A DNA stretch of 26,272 bases from Seiridium cupressi. Lineage: Eukaryota; Ascomycota; Sordariomycetes; Amphisphaeriales; Sporocadaceae. Where the stretch lies: contig JARVKI010000191.1 of NCBI GenBank assembly GCA_036674765.1, forward strand, positions 1 through 26,272, written 5' to 3'. Shown piece after piece: positions 10,305 to 20,119 of this stretch. The first letter of the stretch is position 1; every line of letters starts with the position of its first letter. Below the pieces are notes generated by a model. That model was not told the origin of the DNA. It worked only from the letters and a program-made list of their open reading frames with translations, and ran no database searches. Position numbers and translations under genes: made by a program.

Positions 10305-11416
10305 CTTTGTATGCGAGGGACGGGTCCGTCCGAACCAGTGCACACAGTGCCATCGCGACATTCTCGACTAGCACTAGCTGCTTGAGTGTGGCATTTATAA
10401 GATCAAGCGTCCGTGCTTGGCGGACGGCTGACATGCGAAATGATGGAGTGAGCTCCAACGACCCAACGGCTACGGCGAGTCCCATTTAGTCCTAGTTGGT
10501 AAATGTCATTCAAGCTTAGATCAACCTTAGATTTCGGGGACCTAGTCTAGAGGGAGCAAATAAAGGAGCAAGGTCGGCCCGCAACTGCTTATGCTTTGAA
10601 TCCATATTGAACTGAGCTGGAGGGACTGGCCTGGTCATGTCTAGCTGAAACTAGTCTTCGAGTTCCCATCTAACCATTAACATACTATTTACCTTGGGAT
10701 CCGAAGACTTGACAAAGTTGAGAATGGGAATCAGTCCTCTTTTTAGAACCTGCGCGACGAGAGTGTGATGAAGACTGCCTGACCTGGTAAGCCACACGTG
10801 TGGCACCGGTAATTGCTGACTTTCCAAAAGGGCTGGCGGGAAATGGGCCAAGTCGAGTGTTCTGGACCGACTGCGAAGGGGTCTGCGCCGTAGCGCGATG
10901 GTTATTCCTAAATTAGCTACCTAGCTGAGCTCGCGCATCAGCCCTACGTTTAGGCATGCAGACCTGTCAGCCCCTCAAAATAATAACACGGCGGTGAACG
11001 GGTGGGATTTCAAAGGACTAACAATGGTATCTCGAAAACTTCGCTAATTTGCCAATTGCCGAATCGTTCTCATGGCTCGCTTGGAAGGCAAGCGATGCGC
11101 TTTTGGGCTTGTCAACCAGTGGCGTTCTTTAAACCTTGTTCTCGGAACAAACTATTTAGCACGCCGGTCAAAGGGCTACCGTGAGCAATCTTACATAGCC
11201 AGCCACTTTCCAAAACGACAAACAATCTGCTTTCTCTCATCAACAGCATTGTGGGATGCGAGGTCCTCGCGGTAGGTGCTTCATTGCTGTTATTACAAGG
11301 GTGGGAAGTAACTGAGGTCGTGGCACACAGCCACGTGTGGGTAGTGGCGCGGCCAAACTAGGATTGGAGCGGGGGCGTGCCGCCCCTGAATTGGCGCCCA
11401 TCAATTGAAATACTCA
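10305..11416. other. Intergenic, no gene supported; perfect 14-bp palindrome
   Basis: Only short frames without motifs are present. Positions 10791-10804 form the perfect palindrome GCCACACGTGTGGC centred on a CACGTG E-box core. A second CACGTG occurs at about 11331. These could be bHLH-type sites, but nothing links them to a gene here. Confidence 0.4.
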
Positions 11417-12195
11417 GAACGAGTGTATCAGGATCTCGGTGGGCGTCTTATAGAAAGTGCAGAGCACCTCGAAAAGGCGCACAAGCTCGTTGATGGCTGT
11501 ATATGGACTTACCGCGCTTTTCCCCAAGGGATCATGCCTGAGGTATTTTATATGGTCCCCTGCGTTGACGCGGTTAGTTGAGGAGTTGATGACCGTTGTA
11601 CCAAAGTGACGTATTAGGTTGGTAATGATGTTATCGTTCAGTCAGTAATTAGGTCTAATATCCTCCCACCACGGCCCGTTGCCCCTGGGATGAGCAAGCT
11701 TGGAAGAAGGCGGTAATGCAACGCGCCGGTCTTGAAGATATCAGTAAAGTGGACGCCACTGTCGCCGCCAGGCGCATCCCTCGGGGGTTTACCGGTATTC
11801 CAGATACGCGGTGTATCCTATGTCTGGAGGCCATTGAAAGCGCATTTGTCTTGTACCGGGTGACGGGGAGGCCTGATCTGCTGGATGTGGCGTGGGATAT
11901 GTGGCAGGCTATTAATGCCGCTACCCGCGCAAACCTGGCTAGCGCGGCCCTGAGCGATATTACATATGCCAAGGGCGAGAAGGCGCATATGTCTGACTCG
12001 ATGGGAAGCTTCTGGATGGGCGAGACGCTTAAGTACTTTTACCTCATCTTTAGCGAGCCGGACCTGTTGAGTGCGGAAGTGTCTTATCGATCAATCACTT
12101 CAACGCAGATATGTCGACTTCAGTGTGCAGTCCGGATTTCATATTACCTGGGGTCGCCCCTCATTCAGGTGAGGGTTTGCATGTCACAGCAATAA
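11417..12195 (+). pseudogene. Truncated GH47 alpha-1,2-mannosidase relic
   Basis: Two plus-strand pieces match the C-terminal half of glycosyl hydrolase family 47 alpha-mannosidases, which trim N-glycans. The first, 11417-11578, includes HLEKAHKLVDGC and PQGIMPEVF. It runs into GTTAGT and then TGA at 11579, so it may end at a splice donor. The second opens near 11680 with CPWDEQAWKK and continues through GFTGIPDT, ESAFVLYRVTGRPDLL and MGSFWMGETLKYFYL, ending at TAA 12193-12195. The N-terminal half with catalytic carboxylates is absent upstream. The usual C-terminal VFNTEAHP motif is also missing, replaced by unrelated residues after FSEPDLLS. Loss of both ends makes this a pseudogene; a folding, active enzyme is very unlikely. 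Confidence 0.72.
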
Positions 12196-12851
12196 CTTAA
12201 CCGACTTGTCCGGTCTTTTAAGAAAAGGTAAATTCGGGTGTTATAAATCCGTTCGTTTGTGTCAGAATAGGGGCTCCATCCACCTAGATTATCGAGCTTT
12301 TTAGTCATTACATATAGACTAGCTACCTCTTCCTGCCTTTAGCGCCTTTCTGATATTTAACTAATCATTGGATTTACTTTATAACCTTCGTTCCATTTCA
12401 GCAATTTTCCCCATTATATAAACAGAAAGATGACACTGGTCTGCACAAAATACTCGGTACGAAACCGGATTACTACGAAGATTAGAAGCAGATGTGGTTT
12501 GAGTTAACTTTCTATGATGCATTGCGCACCATGGTTGCCGCAACGGAGAGAAGCATATGATCCCTGACTTTATCAACTTGTCTGGTCCGCGGGTTTATCA
12601 TGTACAAAATTAGGCATGGCGTATGGAAGTAAAAGGATTAAGGAACCAGTCGCGTCTATAGGCAAAAAGTATGAAAGCATTGGCCCAGATCTGACCATCT
12701 GTCGTGACAATAGAGTCACACAACAGCAAAGTCCTAGTAGTATTATAAAACAATCTGTTTGCGTTCATTTCCTGTGGAAGCGGCACTGTCATTGCTAGCC
12801 TCGCCTAGCATGAAAACGGGGAATGACCAAGTCTATGAGTTTACAATTTCG
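12196..12851. other. Intergenic, no gene supported
   Basis: Somewhat AT-rich sequence with only short frames in both directions. No acyl-carrier, thioesterase or other downstream PKS domain could be recognised on the minus strand, so the PKS relic appears to end at its right-hand (12.85-kb) edge. Confidence 0.4.
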
Positions 12852-13814
12852 TTAACCTCTACCTAGATGTGAGCTATACTCGAGAGATTCATCTGATCGA
12901 CTACGACGTAAACAATCAGACAATCCAGACGGGAAGGCCATCCCCTCTGTGTCAGTAGCCTCCATCGTATAGTAATGAAGTGTTGACATGCCATTGTTGG
13001 AAACTCCAACGACACGAGCACGAAAGTCAGTGTTGTTGATTTGGAGCTGGTCTAATTATCATTGGAATCAGAGTGATTGAATTGGGCTGTGAAGTAATCG
13101 CGTCGAACCTCCCAACCTGGAGAATTCTCATAACTCTTTCGAGCTCAAGTGAAGCACTACTGTCATTTGGCCGCGGAAGGTTTAGGCCACCTGTGGCGAA
13201 GGGAAGTAGTTTCCTCGTTGCTCAGACTATTGGGACTTCAGACTTGAGGCTGAAACTCCATGAATATCTCTGTGAATCCGACTGAGCAAATATAAGCTCA
13301 ACAGTCTTTCGCTGATTCAAGCCAAGAGAAGCCAATATGTCCAGACTTTCTAGTCTCACGTGACGTGATATTTTCATCCCTTTGATAGTAGAAAGCTGGG
13401 CGGAGGCTTGCAACATTGACTCGATAAAGAGTGAGACGGGACATAGTGATGTTTGAAGCAGAGCACGACAAATGACTAGTGATCTCCACTCCTCAGCTCG
13501 TAAATCAATGGTGAAGACGGCTGTTTGCTTTGCAGAATCGCTGAATCTCCAGAACGTTAAGTGAACGGTATCGGGCTCAATAATGGATTCATGCTTTGCT
13601 GGCGGTGCATTTTCTTTCGTACATTTAGCAACCTGGGTTAGTTTGAACTCAAGCCAATGCGACCTCTTTTCAAACTTGTACAGGGGATACTCATTGAGAG
13701 ATAGTCGCCTCGTTCAATACGGTGGAGAGGCTAAAATTGCACATGATGGCTATTCCACCACAGCTTGACTGTCGTTTCTGCTAGGTCATTCAGACTGTCT
13801 TCTCGGCTGAGATT
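12852..13814 (-). pseudogene. PKS relic: acyltransferase end and product-template-like region, frameshifted
   Basis: Reading leftward on the minus strand, 13814-13734 encodes a chain with LNDLAETTVKLWW and VQF, then TAG at 13733-13731, then PLHR. In fungal non-reducing PKSs the AT end reads like LW..G..VQFWPFHR, so the stop sits where Trp is expected (TGG to TAG). After a one-base frame change near 13690, 13689-13222 is open for about 155 codons and starts YPLYKFEKRSHWLEFK. This matches the usual linker (LPPYQFEK..HWLE) into the product-template hot-dog domain, and RALLQTSLCPVSLFIE resembles the conserved HxxxxTxxCPAxL region. Coding-like remnants continue in other frames at about 13206-13027 and 13046-12852. 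At least two frame changes and two internal stops make this non-functional. It is best read as the downstream part of the ketosynthase fragment at 13954-14658. Confidence 0.68.
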
Positions 13815-13859
13815 GATAGGGCAGAAATGTCAGACGCGAATGCAGCAGCTGCGCTGACG

Positions 13860-13892
13860 CAGCGCTGAGACAGCGCTGAGACAGCGCCGCGG
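13860..13892. repeat. 11-bp tandem repeat at the PKS deletion junction
   Basis: CAGCGCTGAGA occurs twice in tandem (13860-13870, 13871-13881), followed by a diverged third copy, CAGCGCCGCGG (13882-13892), and preceded by a partial copy ending at 13859. It lies between the ketosynthase and acyltransferase remnants, where about 1.5-2 kb of PKS coding sequence is missing. Confidence 0.7.
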
Positions 13893-13953
13893 ATATTAAG
13901 GGGCGGCAACCTATATTGGTTGAAGGGCAGAGATCAGTCTGTATCCTACCTAT

Positions 13954-14658
13954 CTAGAAACTATCATCATCTTCGTGGCCTTTCACTCTGTTGCATAATC
14001 CATCTGACAAGAAAGATGTTGTTAAGACTCCACCTGCGATTGCACTGGTGCAATCACCATATGAAATGGCTTTGCCTGCTGCGTCAATCGCAATGGTAGA
14101 CGATGAACAGGCCGTATCGAACCTGATGGACTCACCGGTAAATACGAAGAAGTGGCTGGTCCTTCCAGTGAGAAGTGCTCTCAATGTGCCTAGCGCTGAG
14201 AAGGCGTTAGGAGGGTGGCTGGCCACATTTTCAGTGTAATCAGAGACGCAAACACCAAAGAAGTACCCTACATTGAGGTCTTTGTCTATTGATCGCATCC
14301 CAAAATCCCCTGAGGACTCCAAGGCTTGATACGAAACCTCCAATAGAAGCCGATGGCCTGGATCCATCGACGCTGCCTCTCTACAAGTCTTCTTGAAAAA
14401 GCGGTGATCGAAGTTCTCGACGCCATCTAGAAAGTTGCCGAAGAAGATTGATTTGTTCGTGCTCCGCCAGTGGTCTTTGTTTGGAAAACGGTCTGGGGGA
14501 AGCTCTGAAACCATAGAGACTCCACGGTCCAAAATTCTCCAGTACTCTTCCACTGAACTCGCCCCCGGGAACTTGCAAGCCAAGCCGACTACAGCGATCG
14601 GGTCGGACTTTCGTTCTTCTGGTAGCCCAATTGTAGATCGAGACTCTCCCATGATCAC
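13954..14658 (-). pseudogene. Polyketide synthase N-terminus, truncated ketosynthase domain
   Basis: A 234-codon minus-strand frame starts at ATG 14658 and ends at TAG 13956-13954. Residues about 20-218 are the first half of a beta-ketoacyl synthase: DPIAVVGLACKFPGA, MDPGHRLLLEVSYQALE, HPPNAFSALGT and the active-site motif DTACSSS with its nucleophilic Cys. HPPNAFSA..GT resembles iterative non-reducing fungal PKSs. The catalytic His residues of the second half are absent; after GGVLTT the sequence degenerates (GHEDDDSF, stop). A KS needs about 420 residues, so this cannot act as a condensing enzyme. No SAT domain precedes it; the ATG is only about 20 residues before the KS, so the synthase either lacked SAT or lost it. 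It is separated from its probable AT/PT remnant by a deletion scar and divergent from the FAD oxidase. Confidence 0.85.
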
Positions 14659-15300
14659 TAATTGATAGCTAGAAGACTTGATAACTTGGATGGGAACTGA
14701 AAGTCAAGCTAGCATAATGTGCACGTGCGGATGTAATCGTGGTGAGCTGATCCTAGCATCCAAGATTATAGAGCTATCCAGGACCTTGGGAATAGATTCG
14801 AATTTAGTACACCAAAGAAGATAAATATATCATATAAACAGAAACTCTATGTGGCCAGCCTTGTCAAAGATGTAGAACGCAAAGAATGACGGGCAATGCA
14901 AAATGCCCGATAGGAAACTTGGAGTGGCGTGCCATTTGGGTTGTCTCGGCAGAATCCTGAAGTGGGATGCAATTGAATTGTCCTACCTTTGCTTATCTTC
15001 CTTTTATTTGTCATTATACCGTGCCCATAACACTGTGCATTGACGGGATCGACTGTTACACAGCAGATAAGTAATCAACTGTGTGCCCACCTCCGTAACC
15101 CCGCTGCTTACCGGCATGTCAACCTCTTCTCTTCAATCACTATTTAACTGGTCGCGTGAATGATATTCTGCCGTGTCAGCGTTGCACCAAGACTTCCAGT
15201 CACTGTATGAAGCAAAGGTCTCCCGAGTGTATATCGACGTATCAATTCGTCTGTCGGCTTCGTCATGTTCTGCTTTCCTCAATCTATTCCACGACTCAGG
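14659..15300. promoter_or_regulatory. Divergent intergenic region between PKS relic and FAD oxidase
   Basis: This 640-bp region separates two divergently oriented genes and would hold both promoters. A TATA-like TATTTAAC sits near 15143, about 155 bp upstream of the oxidase ATG. Head-to-head placement is common in fungal secondary-metabolite clusters and fits co-regulation, but no binding site for a specific regulator can be named. Confidence 0.4.
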
Positions 15301-16882
15301 ATGGAGGTCATTACCGCCATAGTGGCGTGGGCTATCTCCTCCACTTGCCGGAACATTCCTGCTGATCAGTGGCTTGCACCTTTATGTCCCATGGGGGCCA
15401 ACGAGACAGAACTTGCCAGCAGGCTTTCTTCGGGTGCTCATGTTTATTCTCCCGAATCCGATGGGTTTACACTAGCAACTTCCCGTTGGTCTGTTTTCGA
15501 TGCGCTGGGCGTTGGTATCGTCGTCGTCCCCGGAGTTGAAGCCGATGTTTCCGAGACCGTGAGACGCTTCTTCCGCAACAGAACTTCCTGAAACTGATCA
15601 GTGCTCTAGGTGAAATACGCAAACGAGAAGGGAATCCCCTTCCTTGCAGTGACAGGCGGTCATGGGGCGATCACGTCCACGGGCCATAGGCAAAATGGAA
15701 TCGAGATCTGGATGGACCAGTTGACTGGTGTTGAGATTGCCCAAGATGGTGCTTCGGCCAGGATCAAAGGAGGAACCCTATCTAAGGCCGTTATTGACAG
15801 TCTTTGGGCTGCAGGAAAGCAGACAGGTAAGACTACGCCTTGATTGAGATACCTCCAGGAGCTCGATTAACTTGCCTATAGTAACTGGTGGCTGTGAGTG
15901 CACTAGCCTTCTCGGGCCGGGACTAGGCGGCGGGCATGGTGTTCTTCAAGGACGTCATGGATTGATATCAGATCAATTCCTCTCAATGAATATCGTCTTA
16001 GCTGATGGAAGTCTGCACACAATTGACGATAATTGCGACCTTTGGTGGGCTATGCAAGGTGCCGGCCACAACTGCGGTATTGTGACTGATGTCACAATGA
16101 AAATCTATGACGTCCGGAACCGCGACTGGGCCTATAATTTGTTTGTCTTCACAAGTGACAAGGTAGAAGCACTATATGGAAACGTCAATCAGTATCTTCT
16201 TAGGAATGGATCACCACCCGTGGATATCACCAACTATGGCTTTTTCTTAAATAGCCCTGACATTGACTCGAAGGCAGGTAAATGGATCTACAGGAAAATC
16301 GAATGTATATGCTAATTTCCTTTCCAGCCCGTCACATTCTTTTACATTCTGCAGGAAGGAGTAACAAGTGTCGATCCGGCCTATACAAAACCTTTCCAGG
16401 ATCTTCGACCCGTCTCCACGACTACTGGTAGTGGTGTATACCCCGACATACCGAGCTGGGTGGGTTGGGATAATGCGGCTGCACCCTGCCAGCATACCGG
16501 GCTCGCTAATATGCGATTCCCAGTCGATTTAGAGTCTTATAATGTTCAAGCCATGCAGAAAATGTACGATCTCTTCGAATCGGCTACACGCGAGACGCCA
16601 GCACTTAATGGATCATTTTTCCTTGTTGAAGGCTACCCCTTGCAAGGCGTGAGAGCCGCCCCTAGTGGGTTAAGCGCCTTTCCGTTCCGCGCCGACAATC
16701 TCCTCGTGGCTCCAGTCATAAGCTGGGTACCCTCTGGATCAGACATAGCCCAGAAGGCAGTCGACCTAGGTAAGGACCTTAGACAGATCCTTCTCAATGG
16801 TAGCGGTCGGACGGAGCTGCATTCCTATGTAAATTACGCCTTGGGAGATGAGACACCCAAGGGTTGGTACGGGTATGAGTAG
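15301..16882 (+). CDS. BBE-like FAD-linked oxidase with a premature stop near its C-terminus
   Basis: A four-exon plus-strand gene: 15301-15558, 15610-15826, 15882-16273 and 16328-16882, giving 473 aa. Introns 1 and 2 are GT-AG; intron 3 needs a GC-AG pair (donor at 16274), since the nearby GT at 16278 breaks the frame. An in-frame ATG at 15265 is possible, but 15301 starts a signal-like MEVITAIVAWAISS. The product belongs to the PCMH/berberine-bridge flavoprotein family: the His of GGHG (about 15658) and the Cys of VTGGCECTSLLGPGLGGGHG fit bicovalent FAD attachment. These enzymes oxidise small molecules, often in metabolite clusters. The frame stops at TAG 16880-16882, yet the next 26 codons (16883-16960) still encode the family's C-terminal BBE motif (WRQDRLLSLNNKYDPD, then FSFYAP) up to a second stop at 16961-16963. 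This points to a recent nonsense mutation, readthrough or a base error. Confidence 0.8.
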
Positions 16883-16963
16883 TGGCGTCAGGATCGCTTG
16901 CTGTCACTCAACAACAAATATGATCCCGATCGGAAGTTTAGCTTCTATGCACCTATCGCTTAG

Positions 16964-17551
16964 AGTAACTATCATACGTATATCTGTCCAACGTCCCGGC
17001 GGCCCCAAAGTTTAAAAATCGGTAGTATATGTTATAATTTATTTAGTTTTGATATGCAGCAAAACCTGCATTTTTGAATTGCACTTTGACAGCCTCACGG
17101 CATGCGATATTGCCAACAATTCCAGTGAGTAGCTCTCACATAACTGATTTGTACTGGGTTGTACTTTCCGGCCAATGCCACGTCAGCCCCCCAAACCGGC
17201 ATTCATGCCTACTGCCGTATGTTGCTTATGCAACCTTGCTTCTGCGCGTCAGAAACACCGTATTTAATCCTTGTTGTATTCTCCAACCACACGGTAGATG
17301 GTCATCTACCTGGCAGCAGTGTAACAGCACTGTGTCTTGGTGTTTACTTGGCCTGTTGGTAGACATTCACACTTGTGCTTTGCATTTCGTACAAGTCCCC
17401 CTACTTCCCACTTTTTCGTCCAGAACATATCACCCACACGAATCTGCATAGCTTGTGCAAGTCTTTTTACCTTCATCGCACGGGTCTGGGCGGTGTATAG
17501 TTCAACTACATCAGAAAAACCAAGGGTGAGCCCGTCAACATCATCTTCGTC
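16964..17551. other. Intergenic, 5' flank of the rhodopsin-domain gene
   Basis: No gene is supported. Overlapping open frames of 60-125 codons on both strands between 17074 and 17593 lack recognisable motifs and look like chance frames in a pyrimidine-rich promoter or leader. Confidence 0.4.
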
Positions 17552-18860
17552 ATGGGCTCGCCTCTGGGCACGCTGGTAGACGCGCTCCCACATAATGTGT
17601 CGGGCAAGGCGAATCTGATTGCGGAAACCGTTTTCTTCGCCTTGGGGCTCCTCTCGACTGGCTTGAGATTATGGTCACGGAAGTTGCAGAGAACTGAAAT
17701 CCAAGCGAATGATATACTCATCATCACAGTTGTGGTACGCTTTGCAGGTTTCATCTTCTGGAGCGGCCCGTAAGCTGATGGTGGCGAAATTTCAGGTGCT
17801 TATGACAGCGCGATACATCATTGAAATGACTCTTGTCCTTAAATGTGGTCTCGGACTGCATTTTCAGGAAGTCAACAGAATCGGAGGCCCGAACATGATC
17901 ATACTGTTCCGGAAGGTTCCACACATATTCTCCTAAATTTTGACATAGAATCATGATTGGCGGACGCTAATACAAACCCCAGCTTACATATACAGTCGAT
18001 CTTATGTGGCTTACGCTTGTTGCACTGATCAAAATGTCCATACTGCACTTCTACATCACGGTCTTCCGAGAGACGATGTTTATCCGGGCTGCTCGTGGCA
18101 CCATGTGCTTCGTCATCGCTTTCTGGATCGCGGCTTCCTTTAGCGACGCTTTCTTCTGCATCCCGCCTAAGAAATCATGGCTTCCTGAGATACCCGGCCA
18201 CTGTGGTGATGATAGCATAATGTATATCGTGCTGGCATCTGTCGACCTTATTATAGACGTTACCGTCATAGCACTTCCAATGCCCATTCTTTGGGGTCTC
18301 CAGCTTCCCACGCCGAAGAAGATCGGCCTGACGTTTGTATTTGGCTTAGGTCTAGTGTACGTCTTCCTTTAATACTTCTCGTAGCCCGAGTCCTTCTTCT
18401 TCACCTTTTATTCTACAGAGTCTGAAAGGACTAATACTAAAACTTCACATCAATAAAGAATTATCCTCATTACCTCGGTTCGTTTCAAGTTTTTTTCCGA
18501 ACTTGATCCTGACGATTTTACATTCACATTTTCCAATATTGCCCTCCTATCATCTCTCGTTCCATTGCTCGGAATCACCAATGCGAACCTTCCCGTCATG
18601 GTCCCAGCGTTCAGAAAGATTTTCAATAGCTCCGTCCTATCTAGTGTACTTAGAAAATCGGAACATCCCAGTAGTGCCAATGATTACAATCAATTCGAAC
18701 GATTGGGCGAACCGGAGGTCCCCCTCGTCAATATCAGCGGTAAGCGATCCTACAGCTATTGTTACGAACCGGTACTAATATTATTTGTGCAGCTTCTAGA
18801 ATGGCACCAGACACCAGCCATTCTGGTGGGATAGGGGTAAGAACAGATTGGGACGTGTAA
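17552..18860 (+). CDS. Rhodopsin-domain (Pth11-like) seven-TM integral membrane protein
   Basis: A five-exon plus-strand gene: 17552-17734, 17796-17915, 17983-18356, 18459-18739 and 18793-18860, giving 341 aa. Introns are 61, 67, 102 and 53 nt, with weak donors GTACGC and GTTCCA for the first two and stronger ones (GTACGT, GTAAGC) for the others; phases agree. It matches the fungal rhodopsin-domain membrane family related to Pth11 receptors without a CFEM domain. Seven hydrophobic segments can be traced: IAETVFFALGLLSTGL, the exon 1/2 junction, MWLTLVALIKMSILHFYITV, MCFVIAFWIAASF, IVLASVDLIIDVTVIALPMP, GLTFVFGLGLV and ALLSSLVPLLGITNANLP. Family signatures include KMSILHFY, CIPPKKSW followed by GHCGDD, and the late ITNANLPVMVPAFRK. 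The C-terminus ends in a Trp-x-Val tail, as is common there. Role unproven; the family is thought to sense external cues. It lies downstream of and in the same direction as the FAD oxidase. Confidence 0.84.
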
Positions 18861-20076
18861 TCGGACAGGCATGGAGTGAAACATTAATTGCATGTAAAAC
18901 TAGATAGTACACCTAGTAATCGGAATCGTCAAAAAGAAGAGTGTTGATTGCTGGCATGAAAAAGGCTAGTTTAACACTACCGACGTAGGCTAGTTTCGCT
19001 ATTGTGACAATGACGTGGATGCTATTGATCTCAATGTCTGTCGCTTTTATTCTCTTCGACCGCGATCATGGATTTTCCCATCTAGGAAAGAAACGGTTTT
19101 GGCTAAGATCAGATTCACCAGCCATACCATAATCATCTATCCTTAGCCAACAAGCGTTGCTTGCGCATATATCCACTTCAAGACTCTACAGCGCAGATCA
19201 AGTACATTACTCAGAGCCGATTATGGGTACATGGGCTGCACTGCTGCTCAGGATGCCACAGAATAAGAGACCGGTCAAAAGAGAATGCGCAGGGATTGGT
19301 TCTCAGCGGCTCGTTGCATTTCTGCACATTGTAGTCGATGCTGGTTAGGCATTTACATCACCTAACAGGCTGACCGAGTGGGACCGCCCCTACCTTTTCG
19401 AAAGGATAAACGGTCGCCTTGCATGGAGGCGATAGCCCACCTATTCTTGCGAAACCTCGATCAACACACCCCTCACTCCTTGAGATTGCATTTTTGTCCG
19501 TTACTAGAGGGAAGACGAATCTGACATGCATGCCAAGTATTAGTTCAAACAGTCCCATGCTATTGTGTAGCCTCTAGAACACCGATCATGTCCGAACCAA
19601 CGCCGCACGGTGCAACACAACGGAGGTCATCAACCACTCCAGCCCAGCACCATCTGTGCCACGGCCCTTATCCGCAGCACTAAGACTGCCTTGAGTTTCC
19701 TTACATTATGGCAGAGCGACTACCGGAAGGAGAATGAGTCAGCAAATTAGGCTGCACTGGGCGGCTAAGTGGGACGTCAGCGATTCCCAGCTTATTTAGG
19801 GCTGTAAGGGTAGTATTCTTAGTTGTTGTTGCGCTGATGAAGTACTCATCCTCAGCGCCCTCTAGGTAGTTTATATACAGCAACGTGTCACGGTTTATCA
19901 GTGTCAAACGGCTGAGCTTCAAAGTCCCCCCATAAGTTGTGTAAATTACAAAAGCTGGAGAGCTTAAAGTAAGCTCCAAGCTCTTAAATAAGGTAGGTTA
20001 CGCGAGTGTGGTAGCTGCCAGAACTCGTCGTCAGCTGTGAGCCGGTCCCAGTCCGAGACACAATGCACATACTACC

Positions 20077-20119
20077 CGGTCTGTGCGCGGTCTGTGCGCC
20101 GACACCGGTCATGTGACCG
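20077..20119. repeat. 11-bp direct repeat followed by a 6-bp inverted repeat
   Basis: CGGTCTGTGCG is repeated directly (20077-20087, 20088-20098). Seven bases later CGGTCA and TGACCG form an inverted pair with a 2-bp spacer (20106-20119). The CGG/CCG ends resemble sites for zinc-binuclear cluster regulators, but no target gene lies close by. Confidence 0.4.

Noticed and set aside
17074..17593. Overlapping frames of 60-125 codons on both strands upstream of the seven-TM gene
   Set aside because: No motif, no consistent frame and pyrimidine-rich promoter-like composition.
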